Below, one piece after another: positions 50,464 through 58,436 of a stretch of DNA of 64,000 nt. The position numbers and the translations under genes are program-made. Origin of the DNA: Streptomyces sp. NBC_01481 (GTDB lineage Bacteria > Actinomycetota > Actinomycetes > Streptomycetales > Streptomycetaceae); the NCBI RefSeq assembly GCF_026339995.1, contig NZ_JAPEPT010000005.1, forward strand, positions 124,001 through 188,000, given 5' to 3'. The first letter of the stretch is position 1, and every line of letters begins with the position of its first letter. A model generated the notes under the pieces. The model made no database searches. It was given only the letters and a program-made list of their open reading frames with translations, and was not told the DNA's origin.

Positions 50464-51387
50464 ATGAGCCCGTCCCGCCTGCGCACCCTCGGCACCAAGA
50501 CCGCCGGTCCCGGCCACCCCGTCTATGTCACCGGTGAGATCGGCATCAACCACAACGGCGACCTGAACAACGCCTTTGCGCTCATCGATGCCGCCGCCGA
50601 CGCCGGCTGCGACGCGGTCAAGTTCCAGAAGCGCACCCCGGAGATCTGCACCCCGCGCGACCAGTGGGACATCGAGCGCGACACCCCGTGGGGCCGGATG
50701 ACGTACATCGACTACCGCCACCGTGTCGAGTTCGGCGAGGACGAGTACCGGCAGATCGACGCGCACTGCAAGAAGCGCGGCATCGACTGGTTCGCCTCCC
50801 CGTGGGACACCGAGGCAGTCGCCTTCCTGGAGAAGTTCGACGTCCCCGCGCACAAGGTGGCCTCCGCCTCGCTCACCGACGACGAGCTGCTGCGCGCCCT
50901 GCGCGCCACCGGCAAGACGGTCATCCTCTCCACCGGCATGTCGACGCCGAAGCAGATCCGTCACGCCGTGGAGGTGCTCGGCAGCGACAACATCCTGCTC
51001 TGCCACGCCACTTCGACGTACCCGGCCAAGGCCGAGGAGCTCAACCTCCGCGTCATCAACACCCTCCAGGGCGAGTACCCGAACGTCCCGATCGGCTACT
51101 CCGGCCACGAGACGGGCCTGCAGACCACGCTCGCCGCGGTCGCGCTCGGCGCCGCGTTCGTCGAGCGCCACATCACCCTCGACCGCGCCATGTGGGGCTC
51201 CGACCAGGCGGCCTCCGTCGAGCCGGGCGGCCTGCAGCGCCTGGTCCGCGACATCCGCACCATCGAGACAGCGCTCGGCGACGGCGTCAAGAAGGTCTAC
51301 GACTCCGAGCTCGCCCCGATGAAGAAGCTGCGCCGCGTCGCGGGCGTCGTCGCCGAGGCCGACGACCGCGAGCCGGCCGCGGTCTGA
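50464..51387 (+). CDS. neuB: NeuB-type nonulosonate (9-phosphate) synthase
   Basis: This enzyme has 307 residues and condenses phosphoenolpyruvate with a hexosamine or mannose (phosphate). Motifs are VTGEIGINHNGDLNNAFALI, CDAVKFQKRTPEICTPRD, VILSTGMSTP, LLCHATSTYPA, PIGYSGHETG and FVERHITLDRAMWGSDQAAS. The C-terminal SAF (antifreeze-like) domain of many bacterial NeuB proteins is missing. The fused phosphatase in the preceding gene implies a phosphorylated product, and no N-acetylmannosamine-forming epimerase is nearby. Mannose-6-phosphate and a Kdn-type product are therefore the favoured inference. Confidence 0.9.
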   Translation: MSPSRLRTLGTKTAGPGHPVYVTGEIGINHNGDLNNAFALIDAAADAGCDAVKFQKRTPEICTPRDQWDIERDTPWGRMTYIDYRHRVEFGEDEYRQIDAHCKKRGIDWFASPWDTEAVAFLEKFDVPAHKVASASLTDDELLRALRATGKTVILSTGMSTPKQIRHAVEVLGSDNILLCHATSTYPAKAEELNLRVINTLQGEYPNVPIGYSGHETGLQTTLAAVALGAAFVERHITLDRAMWGSDQAASVEPGGLQRLVRDIRTIETALGDGVKKVYDSELAPMKKLRRVAGVVAEADDREPAAV

Positions 51388-51396
51388 CGGGCCCGG

Positions 51397-51660
51397 CCGC
51401 CGTGCTGTCTCACCCCGGGAAGCCCTTCCCGGACCCCCGGCCGCACAGGCAGGCCGGGCCGGCCCAGCCGGCATCACGCGGTGAATGTCAGTGCTCCGTC
51501 TCCCCGGGGAGTATCCCCCGGACCCCCGGTCGCAGCGGCGCTCGGGCAGTCCCGGCATCACGCGGTGAATTTCAGTGCTGTGTCTCCCCGGGGGGCAACC
51601 CCCGGACCCCCGGTCGCAGTGGCGCTCGGGCCGTCCCGGCATCACGAGGTGAACTTCAGT
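51397..51660 (+). repeat. 84-bp tandem repeats carrying a hairpin and a copied start region
   Basis: Two well-matched 84-bp units lie at 51481-51564 and 51565-51648. A diverged third unit precedes them (about 51397-51480), and a 12-base partial unit follows. Each unit has a GC-rich hairpin followed by CGGACCCCCGG and ends in CGGCATCACGCGGTGAA or close variants. The last end supplies AGGTGA (51647-51652) and the GTG start (51659) of the next gene. Confidence 0.8.
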
Positions 51661-52741
51661 GAATCTCGCTTTCGTCGAGAGTCCGGTCCAGCTCCTGAAC
51701 GTCCTGGAGTGGGCCCACTCCAGGCCCGGTGCGACGCTGGACCGGGTCCCGTCACAGCCGGCCGGACCGGCAGCGGCGGCACGCCTGCCGGTTGCCGAAC
51801 TCACGGTGGTCGTCCTGTCGCCCACCGACCCCATGTCGCGGGGCCAGCTGCGCCGGATGGCGGAGCTGGCCCGCGACGAGGGCTTCACGGTGCGCTGGCA
51901 GGAGGCGCGCGGCGGGACGAAGGCCCCGCTGAAGACGGTGCGGGAGCTGGCCCCGATGCTCCACCGGGCCGAGCGCATCGTCATAGGTGACCCGTTCTCG
52001 CGCTACGTACAGCTCCTGTTGACCATGACCGGCAGCAGGGATCTGACCATCGTCGACGACGGCACAGCAACGATGGAGTTCGTCGCGCAGCTCGCGCGCG
52101 GCGAGAAGCTGGTGCGCTGGCACCGGCGCGGCAGGCGGGGCCCGCGCGAACTCGTCCTCGCGCCCGTCACCTTTCTGGCCCGCCGCAGGCTCACGCCCTC
52201 CCGCAGCCGCCAGGTCGAGGTCTTCACCTCGATGCCGGTCGAGCCGCCGCCCGGGATCACCGTCACTGCGAACCGCTTCGCGTGGACCCGCTCCCGCTTC
52301 GGCCCGCCCAAGATCACCCGGGGCGCGGACCTGGTGGGCACGTCCCTGGTGGAGACGGGGGTCGTGGACCTTGACCAGTATGTCGAGGCGGTTGCCGCCC
52401 TGGCCCGTACGCACGGCGCCACCCGCTATTTCGCCCACCGCCGGGAGAGCTCGGACAAGCTCCACCGCCTCGCCGTCGAGACCGGCCTGGAGATCGTCCG
52501 CCCGGACCTGCCGCTGGAGCTGATCGCCCGCCGTGGCCCGATCGGCCGTACGGTCCTCAGCTTTCCGTCCACGGTCGTGCACACCCTGCCGCTCGCCCTG
52601 GTGGGTACGGGCGTCCAGGTGGCCGTCTGCGACATCGCCCCGGAGTGGCTCAGAGACAGCGCATCCCCGCGGGCCCAGGGATTTCTGGCTGGAGTCACGG
52701 GGACGGCCCGCGACGTCCAGCGGCTGCCGGCCCCTGCATAA
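51659..52741 (+). CDS. Putative glycosyltransferase, GT52/polysialyltransferase-like
   Basis: This protein has 360 residues. The N terminus MNLAFVESPVQLLNVLEWAH resembles GT52 and polysialyltransferase-type enzymes. A D-D-G motif appears in TIVDDGTATMEF, a HR-type motif in ATRYFAHRRESSDKL, and a serine motif in VLSFPSTVVHTL. All three match the nucleotide-site layout of CMP-sialic-acid-using enzymes. No membrane helix is evident. Starting at GTG 51659, it uses the AGGTGA at the end of an 84-bp tandem repeat as Shine-Dalgarno. It is the last gene of the nonulosonate cluster. Confidence 0.7.
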   Translation: MNLAFVESPVQLLNVLEWAHSRPGATLDRVPSQPAGPAAAARLPVAELTVVVLSPTDPMSRGQLRRMAELARDEGFTVRWQEARGGTKAPLKTVRELAPMLHRAERIVIGDPFSRYVQLLLTMTGSRDLTIVDDGTATMEFVAQLARGEKLVRWHRRGRRGPRELVLAPVTFLARRRLTPSRSRQVEVFTSMPVEPPPGITVTANRFAWTRSRFGPPKITRGADLVGTSLVETGVVDLDQYVEAVAALARTHGATRYFAHRRESSDKLHRLAVETGLEIVRPDLPLELIARRGPIGRTVLSFPSTVVHTLPLALVGTGVQVAVCDIAPEWLRDSASPRAQGFLAGVTGTARDVQRLPAPA

Positions 52742-52902
52742 GAGGCGCGCTCGCCCACTCGCGCTACGGTAGAGAAGAGGAGTGAGCTTACCCACACGAG
52801 CGTGCAACTATGCACCTCGCGGCCATCTTTCCTTCCCCTATCGGGTTGAACTTTTGTTGATCAGTGGTCAGTTGACCCCTGTCTGGGCCTACTCTTCAAC
52901 AG

Positions 52903-54138
52903 GTGAACCAACTGATGTCCCGCGAGTCCGAGGCCGACCAGCCCGGGGAAGCCGCACTGCCAGGCACGCTCTCCGAGCGGCTGCGCGACGAGCTCATCGC
53001 CTTCCGCCGCGACCTGCACATGCACCCGGAGCTTGGCAACCAGGAGTTCCGCACCACGGCGGCGCTCAAGGCGCGCCTGGAGCAGGCGGGGCTGAAGCCG
53101 CGCGTGCTCTCCATCGGAACCGGGCTCATCTGTGACATCGGCAGCTGGGACGGGGTACGTCCCCTCTTCGCCATCCGTGCGGACATCGACGCGCTTCCCA
53201 TCCCGGACACCAAGACAGAGGTGCCCTACCGTTCCACCGTCCCCGGCCGGGCGCACGCCTGCGGGCACGACGTGCACACCGCCACGGTCCTCGGCGCCGG
53301 GCTCGTGCTGGCCGAGCTCGACCGGCTGGGGCTGCTGCCCCAGCCCGTCCGGCTGATCTTCCAGCCCGCCGAGGAAGTCCTGCCGGGCGGCGCGCCCGAC
53401 GCCATGGAGTCCGGTGTGCTGGACGGCGTCGGCAAGATCATCGCGGTTCACTGCGACCCCCGGGTCGACGCGGGCGTCATCGGGCTGCGGCCCGGACCCA
53501 TCACCTCCGCCTGCGACCGTCTGGAGGTCACACTCGACGGCCCCGGCGGCCACACCGCCCGCCCGCATCTGACCACCGACCTGGTCACGGCCGCGGCCAG
53601 GATCGTCACCGACGTCCCCGCCCTGCTCGCCCGCCGCGTCGACGCCCGCTCCGGGCTCGCCCTCACCTGGGGCCGTATCGAGTCGGGCCACGCCTGCAAC
53701 GTCATCCCGCAGCACGCCGAACTGTCCGGAACGGTGCGCTGCCTGGATCTGCCGGGCTGGCGCGCCGCCCCCGACCTGGTGCACGCCGCCATCGACGAGA
53801 TCGCCACGCTGCACCGGGCCAAGTCGCAGATCAACTACATCCGCGGAGTCCCGCCGGTGGTCAACGACCCGGCCGTGACCGAGCTGCTGCGCGACGCACA
53901 GACCGCGCGCCGTGGATCAGGCGCGATCGAGGACACGGAACAGAGCCTGGGCGGCGAGGACTTCTCCTGGTACCTGGAGCACGTCCCGGGCGCGATGGCA
54001 CGGCTGGGCGTGCGCACGCCCGGCGACACGACGCGCCGTGATCTGCACCGGGGTGACTTCGACGCCGACGAGCACGCGATCCAGGTCGGTGTCGAGCTCT
54101 TCACCGCGGCCGCGCTGCTGGACGCCGAGCGCGTCTAG
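52903..54138 (+). CDS. M20-family amidohydrolase
   Basis: This metallopeptidase has 411 residues and resembles N-acyl-amino-acid or hippurate amidohydrolases. Metal-ligand motifs are FRRDLHMHPELGNQEFRT, HACGHDVHTATVLGAGL, IFQPAEEVLPGGA, and DGPGGHTARPH in the dimerisation lobe. The C-terminal LGGEDFSWYL supplies another ligand region. The start is GTG 52903 or ATG 52915. The stop TAG shares bases with the end of a MITE-like element at 54137. The substrate is unknown, and the protein is unrelated in function to the neighbours as far as can be seen. Confidence 0.92.
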   Translation: MNQLMSRESEADQPGEAALPGTLSERLRDELIAFRRDLHMHPELGNQEFRTTAALKARLEQAGLKPRVLSIGTGLICDIGSWDGVRPLFAIRADIDALPIPDTKTEVPYRSTVPGRAHACGHDVHTATVLGAGLVLAELDRLGLLPQPVRLIFQPAEEVLPGGAPDAMESGVLDGVGKIIAVHCDPRVDAGVIGLRPGPITSACDRLEVTLDGPGGHTARPHLTTDLVTAAARIVTDVPALLARRVDARSGLALTWGRIESGHACNVIPQHAELSGTVRCLDLPGWRAAPDLVHAAIDEIATLHRAKSQINYIRGVPPVVNDPAVTELLRDAQTARRGSGAIEDTEQSLGGEDFSWYLEHVPGAMARLGVRTPGDTTRRDLHRGDFDADEHAIQVGVELFTAAALLDAERV

Positions 54139-54240
54139 GGCCTGTCGTTCGGATCTTGCCGGGTTCGCGTGCCCTGGCACGCACGCTCGCTGCGTTGTCG
54201 TCAGTCGCCGACGCTCCGCGTCGGCATCTCGTGTGCCTGC
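54137..54240. mobile_element. Truncated copy of the MITE-like element
   Basis: From 54137 about 41 bases match, with one difference, the reverse complement of the right end of the 40.4-kb element (AGGGCCTGTCGTTCGGATC core). The opposite terminal repeat is not found, so this copy is one-ended. The amidohydrolase stop codon TAG (54136-54138) uses its first two bases. The rest of the 355-bp gap to 54493 contains promoter space for the BMP lipoprotein and the palindrome at 54421. Confidence 0.65.
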
Positions 54241-54420
54241 TCCTCTGGTCCGCCGCCCACACGAGTGGTTTCCTGGAAATAAGCCACCCTGCCGTGTAAC
54301 AGGGCCGAGCGGCGGGCCCGGCGGGTGTACCTTGCGTTCTCGAGCCGCTACTGCGCGCAAAGCTGATGGCCTGTTCGCGACGATACGATAACGACTCATG
54401 AACAGGGCTTTAACTGACAT

Positions 54421-54432
54421 CTACGCGCGTTA
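54421..54432 (+). promoter_or_regulatory. Shared palindrome, copy 1 (upstream of BMP lipoprotein)
   Basis: CTACGCGCGTTA lies 62 bp before the GTG at 54494 and matches the perfect palindrome CTACGCGCGTAG at 55649 in ten of twelve positions. It is a candidate operator of the nucleoside regulon. Confidence 0.5.
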
Positions 54433-54493
54433 CGATCGCCGCGAAACCAGCGCCGGAACTGGCGCTTTCGGTCAGGTTTTAAGGAGCCCCTCA

Positions 54494-55540
54494 GTGCGCC
54501 GGATCACCAGGATCGCCACCGTGGGCATCGCGTCCGCGGCTCTCGCGCTGTCCGCCACCGCATGTGGCGGCAATTCGTCTTCCGACTCCAGCTCGGACAA
54601 CGGCGGCAAGGTCGCCATCGCATACGACATCGGCGGCCGCGGCGACCAGTCGTTCAACGACGCCGCCTACGCCGGCCTGGCGAAGGCCGAGAAGGACCTC
54701 AAGGTCGACGGCACCGAGGCGGAGCCCACCGAGGGTGAGGGTGACCCGGACAAGGTCTCGCGCCTCACGTCGCTGGCTCGCGCCGGCAACAACCCGGTGA
54801 TCGGTGTCGGCTTCGCGTACGCCCCCGCCATCGCCCAGGTCGCGCCGAAGTTCCCGAACACCACCTTCGGCCTCATCGACGACACCTCCAAGACCGGCAA
54901 GAACATCGCCAACCTGGTCTTCAACGAGGAGCAGGGGTCCTACCTGGCCGGCGTCGCCGCCGCCAAGGTGACCAAGTCGAACATCGTCGGCTTCATCGGC
55001 GGCGTCGAGACCCCGCTGATCAAGAAGTTCGAGGCGGGCTACGTCCAGGGCGTCAAGGACACCAAGAAGAACGTCACCGTCAAGGTCCAGTACCTGACGC
55101 AGCCGCCGGACTTCGGTGGCTTCTCCAAGCCCGACCTGGGCAAGGCCGCCGCGCAGGGCCAGATCGACGCGGGCGCCGACGTGATCTACGCCGCCGCCGG
55201 TCTGGCGGGCTCGGGCTCGATCGAGGCCGCGTCGAAGGCCGGGAAGTGGGCCATCGGTGTCGACTCCGACCAGTACAACCAGAAGGGCCTCGCGGCCTAC
55301 AAGGCATCCATCCTCACCTCGGTGACCAAGGATGTCTCGGGCGCGGTCTTCAACCTGATCAAGTCGGTCGAGGACGGCAAGCCGCAGACCGGTGAGATCC
55401 GCTACGGCCTCGCCAAGAACGGTGTCGGCCTGGCCGCCTCCAACCCGGCCTACACCAAGATGACCGACGTGACCGCAGCGGTGGACAAGGCCAAGGCCGC
55501 CATCACCGACGGCACGATCACGGTCAAGACCGCTCCGTAG
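54494..55540 (+). CDS. BMP-family nucleoside-binding lipoprotein
   Basis: This substrate-binding lipoprotein has 348 residues. GTG 54494 has AAGGAG (54481-54486) and gives a signal peptide ending in the lipobox SATACG. The BMP family signature is present: VAIAYDIGGRGDQSFNDAAY, NPVIGVGFAYAPAIAQVA, FPNTTFGLIDD, NEEQGSYLAGVAAAKV, VGFIGGVETPLIKKFEAGY, and WAIGVDSDQYNQKG. BMP proteins (PnrA, Med) bind purine or pyrimidine nucleosides and hand them to an ABC importer, here encoded by the next three genes. A strong hairpin after the gene probably raises its level relative to the importer. Confidence 0.95.
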   Translation: MRRITRIATVGIASAALALSATACGGNSSSDSSSDNGGKVAIAYDIGGRGDQSFNDAAYAGLAKAEKDLKVDGTEAEPTEGEGDPDKVSRLTSLARAGNNPVIGVGFAYAPAIAQVAPKFPNTTFGLIDDTSKTGKNIANLVFNEEQGSYLAGVAAAKVTKSNIVGFIGGVETPLIKKFEAGYVQGVKDTKKNVTVKVQYLTQPPDFGGFSKPDLGKAAAQGQIDAGADVIYAAAGLAGSGSIEAASKAGKWAIGVDSDQYNQKGLAAYKASILTSVTKDVSGAVFNLIKSVEDGKPQTGEIRYGLAKNGVGLAASNPAYTKMTDVTAAVDKAKAAITDGTITVKTAP

Positions 55541-55567
55541 TCGGGCGCGCCAGGACAGAAGGCATAC

Positions 55568-55607
55568 GGGTCCGGAGACGGCGGCACACAGCCGCCCCTC
55601 CGGGCCC
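55568..55607 (+). terminator. Hairpin between lipoprotein and ABC ATPase genes
   Basis: An outer 10-bp stem and an inner 6-bp stem, separated by a small internal loop, span 55568-55607. The position fits a partial terminator or mRNA-stabilising hairpin that favours expression of the binding protein. Confidence 0.65.
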
Positions 55608-55648
55608 CGGCCCGGGTTCTGGCCATCGGTTTTTGTTATTCGGCTGTG

Positions 55649-55660
55649 CTACGCGCGTAG
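55649..55660 (+). promoter_or_regulatory. Shared palindrome, copy 2 (upstream of ABC ATPase)
   Basis: CTACGCGCGTAG is a perfect 12-bp palindrome about 100 bp before the predicted ATPase start. With its 3' flank (AGC) it matches the deoA copy at 60154. Confidence 0.55.
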
Positions 55661-55761
55661 AGCTTGCTGGGACGCGATAACTTCGCCCCGCCCCCTGCCC
55701 GTATTTCCGCAGCCTGTCCCGCCTGCCCTCCAGGCTCCTTTCCCGCCAAGGAGAGTGCGTC

Positions 55762-57333
55762 ATCAACGCGTCCAGCCCTCCTGCCGTCGTAGAACTGCGC
55801 GGCATCACCAAGCGCTTCCCCGGCGTCGTCGCCAACCACGACATCGACATCACCGTCCGCAAGGGCACTGTGCACGCCCTCGTCGGTGAGAACGGTGCCG
55901 GCAAGTCGACCCTGATGAAGATCCTCTACGGCATGCAGAAGCCGGACGAGGGCACCATCACCATCGACGGCGACCAGGTCACATTCCACAGCCCGGCCGA
56001 CGCCATCGCGCGCGGCATCGGCATGGTCCACCAGCACTTCATGCTGGCCGACAACCTCACCGTCCTGGAGAACGTGGTTCTCGGCGGCGAGAAGCTCTAC
56101 GGCATCGGTGCCCGTGCCCGTAAGAAGATCCAGGAGATCTCGGAGGCGTACGGCCTGAACGTGCGCCCCGACGCCCTGGTCGAGAACCTCGGTGTCGCCG
56201 ACCGCCAGCGCGTGGAGATCCTCAAGGTCCTCTACCGCGGCGTCCACACCCTGATCCTCGACGAGCCCACCGCCGTGCTCGTCCCTCAGGAGGTCGACGC
56301 GCTCTTCGACAACCTGCGCGACCTCAAGGCCGAGGGCCTCACGGTCATCTTCATCTCGCACAAGCTCGGCGAGGTCCTGCGGGTCGCCGACGAGATCACG
56401 GTCATCCGCCGCGGTACGACGGTCGGCACTGCCGACCCGCACACCACCACCACGAAGCAGCTCGCCGAGCTGATGGTCGGCAGTGAGCTGCCCTCGCCGG
56501 AGACCCGTGAGTCGACGGTGACGGACGTGCCGATGCTGCAGGTCTCCGACCTGAAGCTGACTGTGACCGACCCCGACGGTGTCGTCCGCGAGGTCCTCGC
56601 GGGCATCAACTTCACCATTCACAAGGGCGAGGTGCTGGGTGTCGCCGGTGTCGAGGGCAACGGTCAGACCGAGCTCATCGAGACCCTGATCGGGATGCGC
56701 ATCCCCGACGGCGGTGTCATCACGCTCGACACCGACGACATCTCGCACGCGCCGACCCGCAAGCGCCGCGAGGGCGGCATCGGCTACATCCCCGAGGACC
56801 GCCACCGGCACGGTCTGCTCCTGGAGTCCTCGCTCTGGGAGAACCGCATCCTCGGCCATGTCACCGAGGAGCCCAACAGCAAGCGGGGCCTGCTCGACCT
56901 CAAGGGGGCCCGCAAGGACACCGAGCGGATCGTGCGCGAGTACGACGTGCGCACCCCCGGCATCGAGGTCACCGCTGCCTCCCTCTCCGGCGGCAACCAG
57001 CAGAAGCTGATCGTCGGCCGCGAGATGAGCCACAACCCCAAGCTGCTGATCGCCGCGCACCCCACCCGTGGCGTGGACGTCGGCGCGCAGGCGGCGATCT
57101 GGGACCAGATCCGCGAGGCGCGCCGCGAGGGCCTCGCGGTGCTGCTGATCTCCGCCGACCTGGACGAGCTCATCGGGCTCTCCGACACCCTGCGGGTGAT
57201 GTACCGGGGCCGGCTGGTCGCGGACGCCGACCCCGCCACGATCACCCCGGAGGAGCTGGGCTCGGCCATGACCGGAGCTGCCACCGGCCACCTCGAAGCA
57301 CCCGAGCAGCCTGAGAACGGTGAGGGCCGATGA
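55762..57333 (+). CDS. ABC transporter ATP-binding protein, two-domain, BMP-type nucleoside importer
   Basis: This fused double ATPase has about 523 residues. Domain 1 has Walker A GENGAGKST and Walker B LILDEPTAVL. Domain 2 has signature SGGNQQKLIVG and degenerate Walker motifs (GVEGNGQTEL; LLIAAHPTRGVD), as is usual in sugar and nucleoside importers. The reading frame continues upstream of the first canonical start (GTG 55870) as NASSPPAVVELRGITKRFPG, which is essential N-terminal ABC sequence. The only start matched by AAGGAG (55748-55753) is ATC 55762, so a non-canonical start is proposed. The stop overlaps the first permease gene. Confidence 0.9.
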   Translation: MNASSPPAVVELRGITKRFPGVVANHDIDITVRKGTVHALVGENGAGKSTLMKILYGMQKPDEGTITIDGDQVTFHSPADAIARGIGMVHQHFMLADNLTVLENVVLGGEKLYGIGARARKKIQEISEAYGLNVRPDALVENLGVADRQRVEILKVLYRGVHTLILDEPTAVLVPQEVDALFDNLRDLKAEGLTVIFISHKLGEVLRVADEITVIRRGTTVGTADPHTTTTKQLAELMVGSELPSPETRESTVTDVPMLQVSDLKLTVTDPDGVVREVLAGINFTIHKGEVLGVAGVEGNGQTELIETLIGMRIPDGGVITLDTDDISHAPTRKRREGGIGYIPEDRHRHGLLLESSLWENRILGHVTEEPNSKRGLLDLKGARKDTERIVREYDVRTPGIEVTAASLSGGNQQKLIVGREMSHNPKLLIAAHPTRGVDVGAQAAIWDQIREARREGLAVLLISADLDELIGLSDTLRVMYRGRLVADADPATITPEELGSAMTGAATGHLEAPEQPENGEGR

Positions 57334-58436
57334 AGAAGTTCGACAAGGACCGGCTGCTGCTGGGCATCGCCGGCCCGGCGCTCGCGCTGGTCGTGGCCTT
57401 CGCGCTGACCTCGGTGGTGCTGCTCGTCTCGGACCGTGATCCGATCGAGCCGTACCAAATCATGTACGACACGGCCCAGTTCACCGACGTACAGGTCAAC
57501 ATCGTCAATACGACCGGTACGTACTACCTGGCCGCACTCGCCGTCGCCATCGGCTTCCGGATGAACCTGTTCAACATCGGTGTGGACGGCCAGTACCGCC
57601 TCGCGGTGATGCTCGCCGCCGTCGTCGGTGCCAACGTCGATCTGCCGGGCCCGATCCACATCCTGCTGATCGTGCTCGTCGCCATGGGCGTCGGAGCCAT
57701 CTGGGCCGGTATCGCGGGTGTCCTGAAGACCACCCGCGGGGTCAGCGAGGTCGTCTCCACGATCATGCTGAACGCGATCGCCACCAGCCTGATCGCCTGG
57801 ATGATCCTGCCCGCCAACCTCGGTGTGCAGCTGCCCGGTTCCAACGACCTGACCACGGGCGAGATTCCCGAGTCCGGCTGGTTCCCGGGCGTGGACGTCG
57901 ACGGCGGAACCATCTACGGCTTCACCTTCGTCGCCTTCGCGCTGGGCATCGTCTACTGGTTCGTGCTCAACCGCACCCGCTTCGGCTTCGACCTGCGCGC
58001 CACCGGCGCCAGCGAGTCCGCCGCCCAGGCGAGCGGCGTCGACGCCAAGAAGATGATCCTCACCGCCATGCTGATCTCCGGCGCGGTCGCCGGACTTGCC
58101 GGTCTGCCGCTGCTGCTGGGCGACACCCACACCTACAGCCTGAGCTTCCCGGTCGGTGTCGGCTTCACGGGCATCACCATCGCCCTGCTCGGGCGCAACA
58201 ACCCGATCGGCATCTTCTTCGCCGCACTGCTCCTCTCGTTCCTGGACAAGGCCTCGGCCGAGCTGGACCAGCACGGCTACGAGAAGGAGATCGCCACGAT
58301 CATGCAGGGCCTGATCGTGATCGCGGTCGTCGTGTCCTACGAGATCGTGCGCCAGTACGGGCTTCGCCGACAGCAGCAGAAGGTCGGCGAGGAGCTTGCC
58401 GCGCAGGCCAAGAAGAGTGAGGAGGTCGCGGCATGA
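57330..58436 (+). CDS. Nucleoside ABC importer permease 1
   Basis: This membrane protein of the BPD_transp_2 class has 368 residues. About eight or nine helices are visible, with the coupling-region motif GVSEVVSTIMLNAIATSLI and the family segment LAALAVAIGFRMNLFNIGVDGQYRLA. RTRFGFDLRATGASESAAQASGV is the conserved cytoplasmic loop. It starts by ATGA overlap with the ATPase gene and overlaps the second permease gene. It forms the translocation channel with that permease. Confidence 0.95.
   Translation: MKKFDKDRLLLGIAGPALALVVAFALTSVVLLVSDRDPIEPYQIMYDTAQFTDVQVNIVNTTGTYYLAALAVAIGFRMNLFNIGVDGQYRLAVMLAAVVGANVDLPGPIHILLIVLVAMGVGAIWAGIAGVLKTTRGVSEVVSTIMLNAIATSLIAWMILPANLGVQLPGSNDLTTGEIPESGWFPGVDVDGGTIYGFTFVAFALGIVYWFVLNRTRFGFDLRATGASESAAQASGVDAKKMILTAMLISGAVAGLAGLPLLLGDTHTYSLSFPVGVGFTGITIALLGRNNPIGIFFAALLLSFLDKASAELDQHGYEKEIATIMQGLIVIAVVVSYEIVRQYGLRRQQQKVGEELAAQAKKSEEVAA

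Noticed and set aside
51397..51660. The tandem 84-bp units considered as a CRISPR array.
   Set aside because: Units are directly contiguous with no unique spacers, only about three copies are present, and no cas genes are nearby.
50664..51662. Plus-strand frame containing two in-frame 28-residue repeats (PASRGE... units).
   Set aside because: The repeats are the 84-bp DNA repeats read through (84 is divisible by three). The frame overlaps neuB in the wrong register and has no start signal.
49147..51984. 945-codon minus-strand frame across neuA-neuB.
   Set aside because: Low-complexity translation with internal 28-residue repeats that merely mirror the 84-bp tandem repeat. The plus-strand frames are complete enzymes.
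56520..57075. Degenerate Walker motifs in the second ATPase domain (GVEGNGQTEL, AAHPTRG) considered as gene decay.
   Set aside because: Double-domain sugar and nucleoside importer ATPases commonly have a degenerate second site, and the signature motif SGGNQQKL is intact.
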